Below, in pieces: positions 24,521 through 38,279 of a DNA stretch of 64,000 nucleotides. Position numbers and translations under genes: made by a program. The notes under the pieces are model-generated. The model worked only from the letters and a program-made list of their open reading frames with translations, made no database searches and was not told where the DNA came from. This DNA is from Hippasteria phrygiana (taxonomy: Eukaryota > Echinodermata > Asteroidea > Valvatida > Goniasteridae). The first letter of the stretch is position 1. Every line of letters starts with the position of its first letter. The stretch is from NCBI GenBank assembly GCA_037893225.1, contig JAZGUH010000729.1, positions 64,501 to 128,500 of the forward strand. Reading direction: 5' to 3'.

Positions 24521-27500
24521 TACAGGCTGGCACCGGTTGGGTAGTGAAAAAAAAGAAGTATAAAACGGGCACCTCTGGAGTATAGGCGGGCACCGGTTGG
24601 GTAGTGAAAAAAGAAATGTATAAAACGGGCACCATTTGAGTACAGGCGGGCACCGGTTGGGTAGTGGAGAAAAAAAAGTATAAAACGGGCACCTCTGGAG
24701 TATAGGCGGGCACCGGTTGGGTAGTGAAAAAAGAAATGTATAAAACGGGCAGTATTTGAGTACAGCCGGGCACCGGTTGGGTAGTGAAAAAAGAAATGTA
24801 TAAAACGGGCACCATTTGAGTACAGGCGGGCACCGGTTGGGTAGTGAAAAAAAAGAAGTATAAAACGGGCACCTCTGGAGTATAGGCGGGCACCGGTTGG
24901 GTAGTGAAAAAAGAAATGTATAAAACGGGCACCATTTGAGTACAGGCGGGCACCGGTTGGGTAGTGAAAAAAGAAATGTATAAAACGGGCACCATTTGAG
25001 TACAGGCGGGCACCGGTTGGGTAGTGAAAAAAAAGAAGTATAAAACGGGCACCTCTGGAGTATAGGCGGGCACCGGTTGGGTAGTGAAAAAAGAAATGTA
25101 TAAAACGGGCACCATTTGAGTACAGGCGGGCACCGGTTGGGTAGTGGAGAAAAAAAAAGTATAAAACGGGCACCTCTGGAGTATAGGCGGGCACCGGTTG
25201 GGTAGTGAAAAAAGAAATGTATAAAACGGGCAGTATTTGAGTACAGGCGGGCACCGGTTGGGTAGTGAAAAAAGAAATGTATAAAACGGGCACCATTTGA
25301 GTACAGGCGGGCACCGGTTGGGTAGTGAAAAAAAAGAAGTATAAAACGGGCACCTCTGGAGTATAGGCGGGCACCGGTTGGGTAGTGAAAAAAGAAATGT
25401 ATAAAACGGGCACCATTTGAGTACAGGCGGGCACCGGTTGGGTAGTGAAAAAAGAAATGTATAAAACGGGCACCATTTGAGAATAGGCGGGCACCGGTTG
25501 GGTAGTGAAAAAAGAAATGTATAAAACGGGCACCATTTGAGTACAGGCGGGCACCGGTTGGGTAGTGAAAAAAAAGAAGTATAAAACGGGCACCTCTGGA
25601 GTATAGGCGGGCACCGGTTGGGTAGTGAAAAAAGAAATGTATAAAACGGGCACCATTTGAGTACAGGCGGGCACCGGTTGGGTAGTGAAAAAAAAGAAGT
25701 ATAAAACGGGCACCTCTGGAGTATAGGCGGGCACCGGTTGGGTAGTGAAAAAAGAAATGTATAAAACGGGCACCATTTGAGTACAGGCGGGCACCGGTTG
25801 GGTAGTGAAAAAAGAAATGTATAAAACGGGCACCATTTGAGTACAGGCGGGCACCGGTTGGGTAGTGAAAAAAAAGAAGTATAAAACGGGCACCTCTGGA
25901 GTATAGGCGGGCACCGGTTGGGTAGTGAAAAAAGAAATGTATAAAACGGGCACCATTTGAGTACAGGCGGGCACCGGTTGGGTAGTGAAAAAATGAAATG
26001 TATCAAACGGCCACCTCTGGAGTATAGGCGGGCAACGGTTGGGTAGTGAAAAAAACAAAAGTTTAAAACGGGCACCATTTGAGTACAGGCGGGCACCGGT
26101 TGGGTAGTGAAAAAAAAGAAGTATAAAACGGCCACCTCTGGAGTATAGGCGGGCACCGGTTGGGTAGTGAAAAAAGAAATGTATAAAACGGGCACCATTT
26201 GAGAATAGGCGGGCACCGGTTGGGTAGTGAAAAAAGAAATGTATAAAACGGGCACCATTTGAGTACAGGCGGGCACCGGTTGGGTTGTGAAAAAAAAGAA
26301 GTAGAAAACGGGCACCTCTGGAGTATAGGCGGGCACCGGTTGGGTAGTGAAAAAAGAAATGTATAAAACGGGCACCATTTGAGTACAGGCGGGCACCGGT
26401 TGGGTAGTGAAAAAAAAGAAGTATAAAACGGGCACCTCTGGAGTATAGGCGGGCACCGGTTGGGTAGTGAAAAAAACAAAAGTTTAAAACGGGCACCATT
26501 TGAGTACAGGCTGGCACCGGTTGGGTAGTGAAAAAAAAGAAGTATAAAACGGGCACCTCTGGAGTATAGGCGGGCACCGGTTGGGTAGTGAAAAAAGAAA
26601 TGTATAAAACGGGCACCATTTGAGTACAGGCGGGCACCGGTTGGGTAGTGGAGAAAAAAAAAAGGATAAAACGGGCACCTCTGGAGTATAGGCGGGCACC
26701 GGTTGGGTAGTGAAAAAAGAAATGTATAAAACGGGCAGTATTTGAGTACAGGCGGGCACCGGTTGGGTAGTGAAAAAAGAAATGTATAAAACGGGCACCA
26801 TTTGAGTACAGGCGGGCACCGGTTGGGTAGTGAAAAAAAAGAAGTATAAAACGGGCACCTCTGGAGTATAGGCGGGCACCGGTTGGGTAGTGAAAAAAGA
26901 AATGTATAAAACGGGCACCATTTGAGTACAGGCGGGCACCGGTTGGGTAGTGAAAAAAGAAATGTATAAAACGGGCACCATTTGAGTACAGGCGGGCACC
27001 GGTTGGGTAGTGAAAAAAAAGAAGTATAAAACGGGCACCTCTGGAGTATAGGCGGGCACCGGTTGGGTAGTGAAAAAAGAAATGTATAAAACGGGCACCA
27101 TTTGAGTACAGGCGGGCACCGGTTGGGTAGTGGAGAAAAAAAAAGTATAAAACGGGCACCTCTGGAGTATAGGCGGGCACCGGTTGGGTAGTGAAAAAAG
27201 AAATGTATAAAACGGGCAGTATTTGAGTACAGGCGGGCACCGGTTGGGTAGTGAAAAAAGAAATGTATAAAACGGGCACCATTTGAGTACAGGCGGGCAC
27301 CGGTTGGGTAGTGAAAAAAAAGAAGTATAAAACGGGCACCTCTGGAGTATAGGCGGGCACCGGTTGGGTAGTGAAAAAAGAAATGTATAAAACGGGCACC
27401 ATTTGAGTACAGGCGGGCACCGGTTGGGTAGTGAAAAAAAAGAAGTATAAAACGGGCACCTCTGGAGTATAGGCGGGCACCGGTTGGGTAGTGAAAAAAG

Positions 27501-29364
27501 AAATGTATAAAACAGGCACCATTTGAGTACAGGCGGGCACCGGTTGGGTAGTGAAAAAAAAGAAGTATTAAACGGGCACCTCTGGAGTATAGGCGGGCAC
27601 CGGTTGGGTAGTGAAAAAAGAAATGTATAAAACGGGCACCATTTGAGTACAGGCGGGCACCGGTTGGGTAGTGAAAAAAGAAATGTATAAAACGGGCACC
27701 ATTTGAGTACAGGCGGGCACCGGTTGGGTAGTGAAAAAAAAGAAGTATAAAACGGGCACCTCTGGAGTATAGGCGGGCACCGGTTGGGTAGTGAAAAAAG
27801 AAATGTATAAAACGGGCACCATTTGAGTACAGGCGGGCACCGGTTGGGTAGTGAAAAAATGAAATGTATCAAACGGCCACCTCTGGAGTATAGGCGGGCA
27901 ACGGTTGGGTAGTGAAAAAAACAAAAGTTTAAAACGGGCACCATTTGAGTACAGGCGGGCACCGGTTGGGTAGTGAAAAAAGAAATGTATAAAACGGGCA
28001 CCATTTGAGAATAGGCGGGCACCGGTTGGGTAGTGAAAAAAGAAATGTATAAAACGGGCACCATTTGAGTACAGGCGGGCACCGGTTGGGTAGTGAAAAA
28101 AGAAATGTATAAAACGGGCACCATTTGAGTACAGGCGGGCACCGGTTGGGTAGTGAAAAAAACAAAAGTTTAAAACGGGCACCATTTGAGTACAGGCTGG
28201 CACCGGTTGGGTAGTGAAAAAAAAGAAGTATAAAACGGCCACCTCTGGAGTATAGGCGGGCACCGGTTGGGTAGTGAAAAAAGAAATGTATAAAACGGGC
28301 ACCATTTGAGAATAGGCGGGCACCGGTTGGGTAGTGAAAAAAGAAATGTATAAAACGGGCACCATTTGAGTACAGGCGGGCACCGGTTGGGTTGTGAAAA
28401 AAAAGAAGTAGAAAACGGGCACCTCTGGAGTATAGGCGGGCACCGGTTGGGTAGTGAAAAAAGAAATGTATAAAACGGGCACCATTTGAGTACAGGCGGG
28501 CACCGGTTGGGTAGTGAAAAAAAAGAAGTATAAAACGGGCACCTCTGGAGTATAGGCGGGCACCGGTTGGGTAGTGAAAAAAACAAAAGTTTAAAACGGG
28601 CACCATTTGAGTACAGGCTGGCACCGGTTGGATAGTGAAAAAAAAGAAGTATAAAACGGGCACCTCTGGAGTATAGGCGGGCACCGGTTGGGTAGTGAAA
28701 AAAGAAATGTATAAAACGGGCACCATTTGAGTACAGGCGGGCACCGGTTGGGTAGTGGAGAAAAAAAAAAGTATAAAACGGGCACCTCTGGAGTATAGGC
28801 GGGCACCGGTTGGGTAGTGAAAAAAGAAATGTATAAAACGGGCAGTATTTGAGTACAGGCGGGCACCGGTTGGGTAGTGAAAAAAGAAATGTATAAAACG
28901 GGCACCATTTGAGTACAGGCGGGCACCGGTTGGGTAGTGAAAAAAAAGAAGTATAAAACGGGCACCTCTGGAGTATAGGCGGGCACCGGTTGGGTAGTGA
29001 AAAAAGAAATGTATAAAACGGGCACCATTTGAGTACAGGCGGGCACCGGTTGGGTAGTGAAAAAAGAAATGTATAAAACGGGCACCATTTGAGTACAGGC
29101 GGGCACCGGTTGGGTAGTGAAAAAAAAGAAGTATAAAACGGGCACCTCTGGAGTATAGGCGGGCACCGGTTGGGTAGTGAAAAAAGAAATGTATAAAACG
29201 GGCACCATTTGAGTACAGGCGGGCACCGGTTGGGTAGTGAAAAAAAAGAAGTATAAAACGGGCACCTCTGGAGTATAGGCGGGCACCGGTTGGGTAGTGA
29301 AAAAAGAAATGTATAAAACGGGCACCATTTGAGTACAGGCGGGCACCGGTTGGGTAGTGAAAAA

Positions 29365-32300
29365 AACAAAAGTTTAAAACGGGCACCATTTGAGTACAGG
29401 CGGGCACCGGTTGGGTAGTGAAAAAAGAAATGTATAAAACGGGCACCATTTGAGAATAGGCGGGCACCGGTTGGGTAGTGAAAAAAGAAATGTATAAAAC
29501 GGGCACCATTTGAGTACAGGCGGGAACCGGTTGGGTAGTGAAAAAAGAGAAGTATAAAACGGGCACCTCTGGAGTATAGTCGGGCACCGGTTGGGTAGTG
29601 AAAAAAGAAATGTATAAAACGGGCACCATTTGAGTACAGGCGGGCACCGGTTGGGTAGTGAAAAAAGAAATGTATAAAACGGGCACCATTTGAGAATAGG
29701 CGGGCACCGGTTGGGTAGTGAAAAAAGAAATGTATAAAACGGGCACCATTTGAGTACAGGCGGGAACCGGTTGGGTAGTGAAAAAAGAGAAGTATAAAAC
29801 GGGCACCTCTGGAGTATAGTCGGGCACCGGTTGGGTAGTGAAAAAAGAAATGTATAAAACGGGCACCATTTGAGTACAGGCGGGCACCGGTTGGGTAGTG
29901 AAAAAAGAAATGTATAAAACGGGCACCATTTGAGTACAGGCGGGCACCGGTTGGGTAGTGAAAAAAACAAAAGTTTAAAACGGGCACCATTTGAGTACAG
30001 GCGGGCACCGGTTGGGTAGTGAAAAAAAAGAAGTATAAAACGGGCACCTCTGGAGTATAGGCGGGCACCGGTTGGGTAGTGAAAAAAGAAATGTATAAAA
30101 CGGGCACCATTTGAGTATAGGCGGGCACCGGTTGGGTAGTGAAAAAAGAAATGTATAAAACGGGCACCATTTGAGTACAGGCGGGCACCGGTTGGGTAGT
30201 GAAAAAAAAAAGGATAAAACGGGCACCTCTGGAGTATAGGCGGGCACCGGTTGGGTAGTGAAAAAAAAGAAGTAGAAAACGGGCACCTCTGGAGTATAGG
30301 CGGGCACCGGTTGGGTAGTGAAAAAAGAAATGTATAAAACGGGCACCATTTGAGTACAGGCGGGCACCGGTTGGGTAGTGAAAAAAGAAATGTATAAAAC
30401 GGGCACCATTTGAGTACAGGCGGGCACCGGTTGGGTAGTGACAAAATGAAATGTATCAAACGGCCACCTCTGGAGTACAGGCGGGCACCGGTTGGGTAGT
30501 GAAAAAAACAAAAGTTTAAAACGGGCACCATTTGAGTACAGGCTGGCACCGGTTGGGTAGTGAAAAAAAAAGAAGTATAAAACGGGCACCTCTGGAGTAT
30601 AGGCGGGCACCGGTTGGGTAGTGACAAAATGAAATGTATCAAACGGCCACCTCTGGAGTACAGGCGGGCACCGGTTGGGTAGTGAAAAAAACAAAAGTTT
30701 AAAACGGGCACCATTTGAGTACAGGCTGGCACCGGTTGGGTAGTGAAAAAAAAAGAAGTATAAAACGGGCACCTCTGGAGTATAGGCGGGCACTGGTTGG
30801 GTAGTGAAAAAAGAAATGTATAAAACGGGCACCATTTGAGTACAGGCGGGCACCGGTTGGGTAGTGGAGAAAAAAAAAAGTATAAAACGGGCACCTCTGG
30901 AGTATAGGCGGGCACCGGTTGGGTAGTGAAAAAAGAAATGTATAAAACGGGCAGTATTTGAGTACAGGCGGGCACCGGTTGGGTAGTGAAAAAAGAAATG
31001 TATAAAACGGGCACCATTTGAGTACAGGCGGGCACCGGTTGGGTAGTGAAAAAAAAGAAGTATAAAACGGGCACCTCTGGAGTATAGGCGGGCACCGGTT
31101 GGGTAGTGAAAAAAACAAAAGTTTAAAACGGGCACCATTTGAGTACAGGCTGGCACCGGTTGGATAGTGAAAAAAAAGAAGTATAAAACGGGCACCTCTG
31201 GAGTATAGGCGGGCACCGGTTGGGTAGTGAAAAAAGAAATGTATAAAACGGGCACCATTTGAGTACAGGCGGGCACCGGTTGGGTAGTGGAGAAAAAAAA
31301 AAGTATAAAACGGGCACCTCTGGAGTATAGGCGGGCACCGGTTGGGTAGTGAAAAAAGAAATGTATAAAACGGGCAGTATTTGAGTACAGGCGGGCACCG
31401 GTTGGGTAGTGAAAAAAGAAATGTATAAAACGGGCACCATTTGAGTACAGGCGGGCACCGGTTGGGTAGTGAAAAAAGAAATGTATAAAACGGGCACCAT
31501 TTGAGTACAGGCGGGCACCGGTTGGGTAGTGAAAAAAAAGAAGTATAAAACGGGCACCTCTGGAGTATAGGCGGGCACCGGTTGGGTAGTGAAAAAAGAA
31601 ATGTATAAAACGGGCACCATTTGAGTACAGGCGGGCACCGGTTGGGTAGTGAAAAAAAAGAAGTATAAAACGGGCACCTCTGGAGTATAGGCGGGCACCG
31701 GTTGGGTAGTGAAAAAAGAAATGTATAAAACGGGCACCATTTGAGTACAGGCGGGCACCGGTTGGGTAGTGAAAAAAACAAAAGTTTAAAACGGGCACCA
31801 TTTGAGTACAGGCGGGCACCGGTTGGGTAGTGAAAAAAGAAATGTATAAAACGGGCACCATTTGAGAATAGGCGGGCACCGGTTGGGTAGTGAAAAAAGA
31901 AATGTATAAAACGGGCACCATTTGAGTACAGGCGGGAACCGGTTGGGTAGTGAAAAAAGAGAAGTATAAAACGGGCACCTCTGGAGTATAGTCGGGCACC
32001 GGTTGGGTAGTGAAAAAAGAAATGTATAAAACGGGCACCATTTGAGTACAGGCGGGCACCGGTTGGGTAGTGAAAAAAGAAATGTATAAAACGGGCACCA
32101 TTTGAGAATAGGCGGGCACCGGTTGGGTAGTGAAAAAAGAAATGTATAAAACGGGCACCATTTGAGTACAGGCGGGAACCGGTTGGGTAGTGAAAAAAGA
32201 GAAGTATAAAACGGGCACCTCTGGAGTATAGTCGGGCACCGGTTGGGTAGTGAAAAAAGAAATGTATAAAACGGGCACCATTTGAGTACAGGCGGGCACC

Positions 32301-35300
32301 GGTTGGGTAGTGAAAAAAGAAATGTATAAAACGGGCACCATTTGAGTACAGGCGGGCACCGGTTGGGTAGTGAAAAAAACAAAAGTTTAAAACGGGCACC
32401 ATTTGAGTACAGGCGGGCACCGGTTGGGTAGTGAAAAAAAAGAAGTATAAAACGGGCACCTCTGGAGTATAGGCGGGCACCGGTTGGGTAGTGAAAAAAG
32501 AAATGTATAAAACGGGCACCATTTGAGTATAGGCGGGCACCGGTTGGGTAGTGAAAAAAGAAATGTATAAAACGGGCACCATTTGAGTACAGGCGGGCAC
32601 CGGTTGGGTAGTGAAAAAAAAAAGGATAAAACGGGCACCTCTGGAGTATAGGCGGGCACCGGTTGGGTAGTGAAAAAAAAGAAGTAGAAAACGGGCACCT
32701 CTGGAGTATAGGCGGGCACCGGTTGGGTAGTGAAAAAAGAAATGTATAAAACGGGCACCATTTGAGTACAGGCGGGCACCGGTTGGGTAGTGAAAAAAGA
32801 AATGTATAAAACGGGCACCATTTGAGTACAGGCGGGCACCGGTTGGGTAGTGACAAAATGAAATGTATCAAACGGCCACCTCTGGAGTACAGGCGGGCAC
32901 CGGTTGGGTAGTGAAAAAAACAAAAGTTTAAAACGGGCACCATTTGAGTACAGGCTGGCACCGGTTGGGTAGTGAAAAAAAAAGAAGTATAAAACGGGCA
33001 CCTCTGGAGTATAGGCGGGCACCGGTTGGGTAGTGACAAAATGAAATGTATCAAACGGCCACCTCTGGAGTACAGGCGGGCACCGGTTGGGTAGTGAAAA
33101 AAACAAAAGTTTAAAACGGGCACCATTTGAGTACAGGCTGGCACCGGTTGGGTAGTGAAAAAAAAAGAAGTATAAAACGGGCACCTCTGGAGTATAGGCG
33201 GGCACTGGTTGGGTAGTGAAAAAAGAAATGTATAAAACGGGCACCATTTGAGTACAGGCGGGCACCGGTTGGGTAGTGGAGAAAAAAAAAAGTATAAAAC
33301 GGGCACCTCTGGAGTATAGGCGGGCACCGGTTGGGTAGTGAAAAAAGAAATGTATAAAACGGGCACCATTTGAGTACAGGCGGGCACCGGTTGGGTAGTG
33401 AAAAAAAAGAAGTATAAAACGGGCACCTCTGGAGTATAGGCGGGCACCGGTTGGGTAGTGAAAAAAGAAATGTATAAAACGGGCACCATTTGAGTACAGG
33501 CGGGCACCGGTTGGGTAGTGAAAAAAGAAATGTATAAAACGGGCACCATTTGAGTACAGGCGGGCACCGGTTGGGTAGTGAAAAAAAAGAAGTATAAAAC
33601 GGGCACCTCTGGAGTATAGGCGGGCACCGGTTGGGTAGTGAAAAAAGAAATGTATAAAACGGGCACCATTTGAGTACAGGCGGGCACCGGTTGGGTAGTG
33701 GAGAAAAAAAAAAGTATAAAACGGGCACCTCTGGAGTATAGGCGGGCACCGGTTGGGTAGTGAAAAAAGAAATGTATAAAACGGGCAGTATTTGAGTACA
33801 GGCGGGCACCGGTTGGGTAGTGAAAAAAGAAATGTATAAAACGGGCACCATTTGAGTACAGGCGGGCACCGGTTGGGTAGTGAAAAAAAAGAAGTATAAA
33901 ACGGGCACCTCTGGAGTATAGGCGGGCACCGGTTGGGTAGTGAAAAAAGAAATGTATAAAACGGGCACCATTTGAGTACAGGCGGGCACCGGTTGGGTAG
34001 TGAAAAAAGAAATGTATAAAACGGGCACCATTTGAGTACAGGCGGGAACCGGTTGGGTAGTGAAAAAAGAGAAGTATAAAACGGGCACCTCTGGAGTATA
34101 GTCGGGCACCGGTTGGGTAGTGAAAAAAGAAATGTATAAAACGGGCACCATTTGAGTACAGGCGGGCACCGGTTGGGTAGTGAAAAAAGAAATGTATAAA
34201 ACGGGCACCATTTGAGTACAGGCGGGCACCGGTTGGGTAGTGAAAAAAACAAAAGTTTAAAACGGGCACCATTTGAGTACAGGCGGGCACCGGTTGGGTA
34301 GTGAAAAAAAAGAAGTATAAAACGGGCACCTCTGGAGTATAGGCGGGCACCGGTTGGGTAGTGAAAAAAGAAATGTATAAAACGGGCACCATTTGAGTAT
34401 AGGCGGGCACCGGTTGGGTAGTGAAAAAAGAAATGTATAAAACGGGCACCATTTGAGTACAGGCGGGCACCGGTTGGGTAGTGAAAAAAAAGAAGTATAA
34501 AACGGGCACCTCTGGAGTATAGGCGGGCACCGGTTGGGTAGTGAAAAAAGAAATGTATAAAACGGGCACCATTTGAGTACAGGCGGGCACCGGTTGGGTA
34601 GTGAAAAAAGAAATGTATAAAACGGGCACCATTTGAGTACAGGCGGGAACCGGTTGGGTAGTGAAAAAAGAGAAGTATAAAACGGGCACCTCTGGAGTAT
34701 AGTCGGGCACCGGTTGGGTAGTGAAAAAAGAAATGTATAAAACGGGCACCATTTGAGTACAGGCGGGCACCGGTTGGGTAGTGAAAAAAGAAATGTATAA
34801 AACGGGCACCATTTGAGTACAGGCGGGCACCGGTTGGGTAGTGAAAAAAACAAAAGTTTAAAACGGGCACCATTTGAGTACAGGCTGGCACCGGTTGGGT
34901 AGTGAAAAAAAAAGAAGTATAAAACGGGCACCTCTGGAGTATAGGCGGGCACCGGTTGGGTAGTGACAAAATGAAATGTATCAAACGGCCACCTCTGGAG
35001 TACAGGCGGGCACCGGTTGGGTAGTGAAAAAAACAAAAGTTTAAAACGGGCACCATTTGAGTACAGGCTGGCACCGGTTGGGTAGTGAAAAAAAAAGAAG
35101 TATAAAACGGGCACCTCTGGAGTATAGGCGGGCACTGGTTGGGTAGTGAAAAAAGAAATGTATAAAACGGGCACCATTTGAGTACAGGCGGGCACCGGTT
35201 GGGTAGTGGAGAAAAAAAAAAGTATAAAACGGGCACCTCTGGAGTATAGGCGGGCACCGGTTGGGTAGTGAAAAAAGAAATGTATAAAACGGGCACCATT

Positions 35301-37380
35301 TGAGTACAGGCGGGCACCGGTTGGGTAGTGAAAAAAAAGAAGTATAAAACGGGCACCTCTGGAGTATAGGCGGGCACCGGTTGGGTAGTGAAAAAAGAAA
35401 TGTATAAAACGGGCACCATTTGAGTACAGGCGGGCACCGGTTGGGTAGTGAAAAAAGAAATGTATAAAACGGGCACCATTTGAGTACAGGCGGGCACCGG
35501 TTGGGTAGTGAAAAAAAAGAAGTATAAAACGGGCACCTCTGGAGTATAGGCGGGCACCGGTTGGGTAGTGAAAAAAGAAATGTATAAAACGGGCACCATT
35601 TGAGTACAGGCGGGCACCGGTTGGGTAGTGGAGAAAAAAAAAAGTATAAAACGGGCACCTCTGGAGTATAGGCGGGCACCGGTTGGGTAGTGAAAAAAGA
35701 AATGTATAAAACGGGCAGTATTTGAGTACAGGCGGGCACCGGTTGGGTAGTGAAAAAAGAAATGTATAAAACGGGCACCATTTGAGTACAGGCGGGCACC
35801 GGTTGGGTAGTGAAAAAAAAGAAGTATAAAACGGGCACCTCTGGAGTATAGGCGGGCACCGGTTGGGTAGTGAAAAAAGAAATGTATAAAACGGGCACCA
35901 TTTGAGTACAGGCGGGCACCGGTTGGGTAGTGAAAAAAGAAATGTATAAAACGGGCACCATTTGAGTACAGGCGGGAACCGGTTGGGTAGTGAAAAAAGA
36001 GAAGTATAAAACGGGCACCTCTGGAGTATAGTCGGGCACCGGTTGGGTAGTGAAAAAAGAAATGTATAAAACGGGCACCATTTGAGTACAGGCGGGCACC
36101 GGTTGGGTAGTGAAAAAAGAAATGTATAAAACGGGCACCATTTGAGTACAGGCGGGCACCGGTTGGGTAGTGAAAAAAACAAAAGTTTAAAACGGGCACC
36201 ATTTGAGTACAGGCGGGCACCGGTTGGGTAGTGAAAAAAAAGAAGTATAAAACGGGCACCTCTGGAGTATAGGCGGGCACCGGTTGGGTAGTGAAAAAAG
36301 AAATGTATAAAACGGGCACCATTTGAGTATAGGCGGGCACCGGTTGGGTAGTGAAAAAAGAAATGTATAAAACGGGCACCATTTGAGTACAGGCGGGCAC
36401 CGGTTGGGTAGTGAAAAAAAAGAAGTATAAAACGGGCACCTCTGGAGTATAGGCGGGCACCGGTTGGGTAGTGAAAAAAGAAATGTATAAAACGGGCACC
36501 ATTTGAGTACAGGCGGGCACCGGTTGGGTAGTGAAAAAAGAAATGTATAAAACGGGCACCATTTGAGTACAGGCGGGAACCGGTTGGGTAGTGAAAAAAG
36601 AGAAGTATAAAACGGGCACCTCTGGAGTATAGTCGGGCACCGGTTGGGTAGTGAAAAAAGAAATGTATAAAACGGGCACCATTTGAGTACAGGCGGGCAC
36701 CGGTTGGGTAGTGAAAAAAGAAATGTATAAAACGGGCACCATTTGAGTACAGGCGGGCACCGGTTGGGTAGTGAAAAAAACAAAAGTTTAAAACGGGCAC
36801 CATTTGAGTACAGGCGGGCACCGGTTGGGTAGTGAAAAAAAAGAAGTATAAAACGGGCACCTCTGGAGTATAGGCGGGCACCGGTTGGGTAGTGAAAAAA
36901 GAAATGTATAAAACGGGCACCATTTGAGTATAGGCGGGCACCGGTTGGGTAGTGAAAAAAGAAATGTATAAAACGGGCAGTATTTGAGTACAGGCGGGCA
37001 CCGGTTGGGTAGTGAAAAAAGAAATGTATAAAACGGGCACCATTTGAGTACAGGCGGGCACCGGTTGGGTAGTGAAAAAAGAAATGTATAAAACGGGCAC
37101 CATTTGAGTACAGGCGGGCACCGGTTGGGTAGTGAAAAAAAAGAAGTATAAAACGGGCACCTCTGGAGTATAGGCGGGCACCGGTTGGGTAGTGAAAAAA
37201 GAAATGTATAAAACGGGCACCATTTGAGTACAGGCGGGCACCGGTTGGGTAGTGAAAAAAAAGAAGTATAAAACGGGCACCTCTGGAGTATAGGCGGGCA
37301 CCGGTTGGGTAGTGAAAAAAGAAATGTATAAAACGGGCACCATTTGAGTACAGGCGGGCACCGGTTGGGTAGTGAAAAAA
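29365..37380 (+). repeat. Higher-order duplications with 2,412- and 1,930-bp offsets
   Basis: Marker AACAAAAGTT at 29365 and 29966 recurs at 31777 and 32378 (both +2,412). Markers at 33102 and 34248 recur at 35032 and 36178 (both +1,930). A monomer with a CACTGGTTGGG change near 30792 recurs near 33206 and 35131, consistent with the same events. This right-hand part of the array also contains private variants (CGGGAACCGG, GTGACAAAATG) absent from the left part, so it has its own amplification history. Confidence 0.75.
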
Positions 37381-38279
37381 ACAAAAGTTTAAAACGGGCA
37401 CCATTTGAGTACAGGCGGGCACCGGTTGGGTAGTGAAAAAAGAAATGTATAAAACGGGCACCATTTGAGAATAGGCGGGCACCGGTTGGGTAGTGAAAAA
37501 AGAAATGTATAAAACGGGCACCATTTGAGTACAGGCGGGAACCGGTTGGGTAGTGAAAAAAGAGAAGTATAAAACGGGCACCTCTGGAGTATAGTCGGGC
37601 ACCGGTTGGGTAGTGAAAAAAGAAATGTATAAAACGGGCACCATTTGAGAATAGGCGGGCACCGGTTGGGTAGTGAAAAAAGAAATGTATAAAACGGGCA
37701 CCATTTGAGTACAGGCGGGAACCGGTTGGGTAGTGAAAAAAGAGAAGTATAAAACGGGCACCTCTGGAGTATAGTCGGGCACCGGTTGGGTAGTGAAAAA
37801 AGAAATGTATAAAACGGGCACCATTTGAGTACAGGCGGGCACCGGTTGGGTAGTGAAAAAAGAAATGTATAAAACGGGCACCATTTGAGTACAGGCGGGC
37901 ACCGGTTGGGTAGTGAAAAAAACAAAAGTTTAAAACGGGCACCATTTGAGTACAGGCGGGCACCGGTTGGGTAGTGAAAAAAACAAAAGTTTAAAACGGG
38001 CACCATTTGAGTACAGGCTGGCACCGGTTGGGTAGTGAAAAAAGAAATGTATAAAACGGGCACCATTTGAGTACAGGCTGGCACCGGTTGGGTAGTGAAA
38101 AAAAAGAAGTATAAAACGGGCACCTCTGGAGTATAGGCGGGCACCGGTTGGGTAGTGAAAAAAGAAATGTATAAAACGGGCACCATTTGAGTACAGGCTG
38201 GCACCGGTTGGGTAGTGAAAAAAAAGAAGTATAAAACGGGCACCTCTGGAGTACAGGCGGGCACCGGTTGGGTAGTGAA

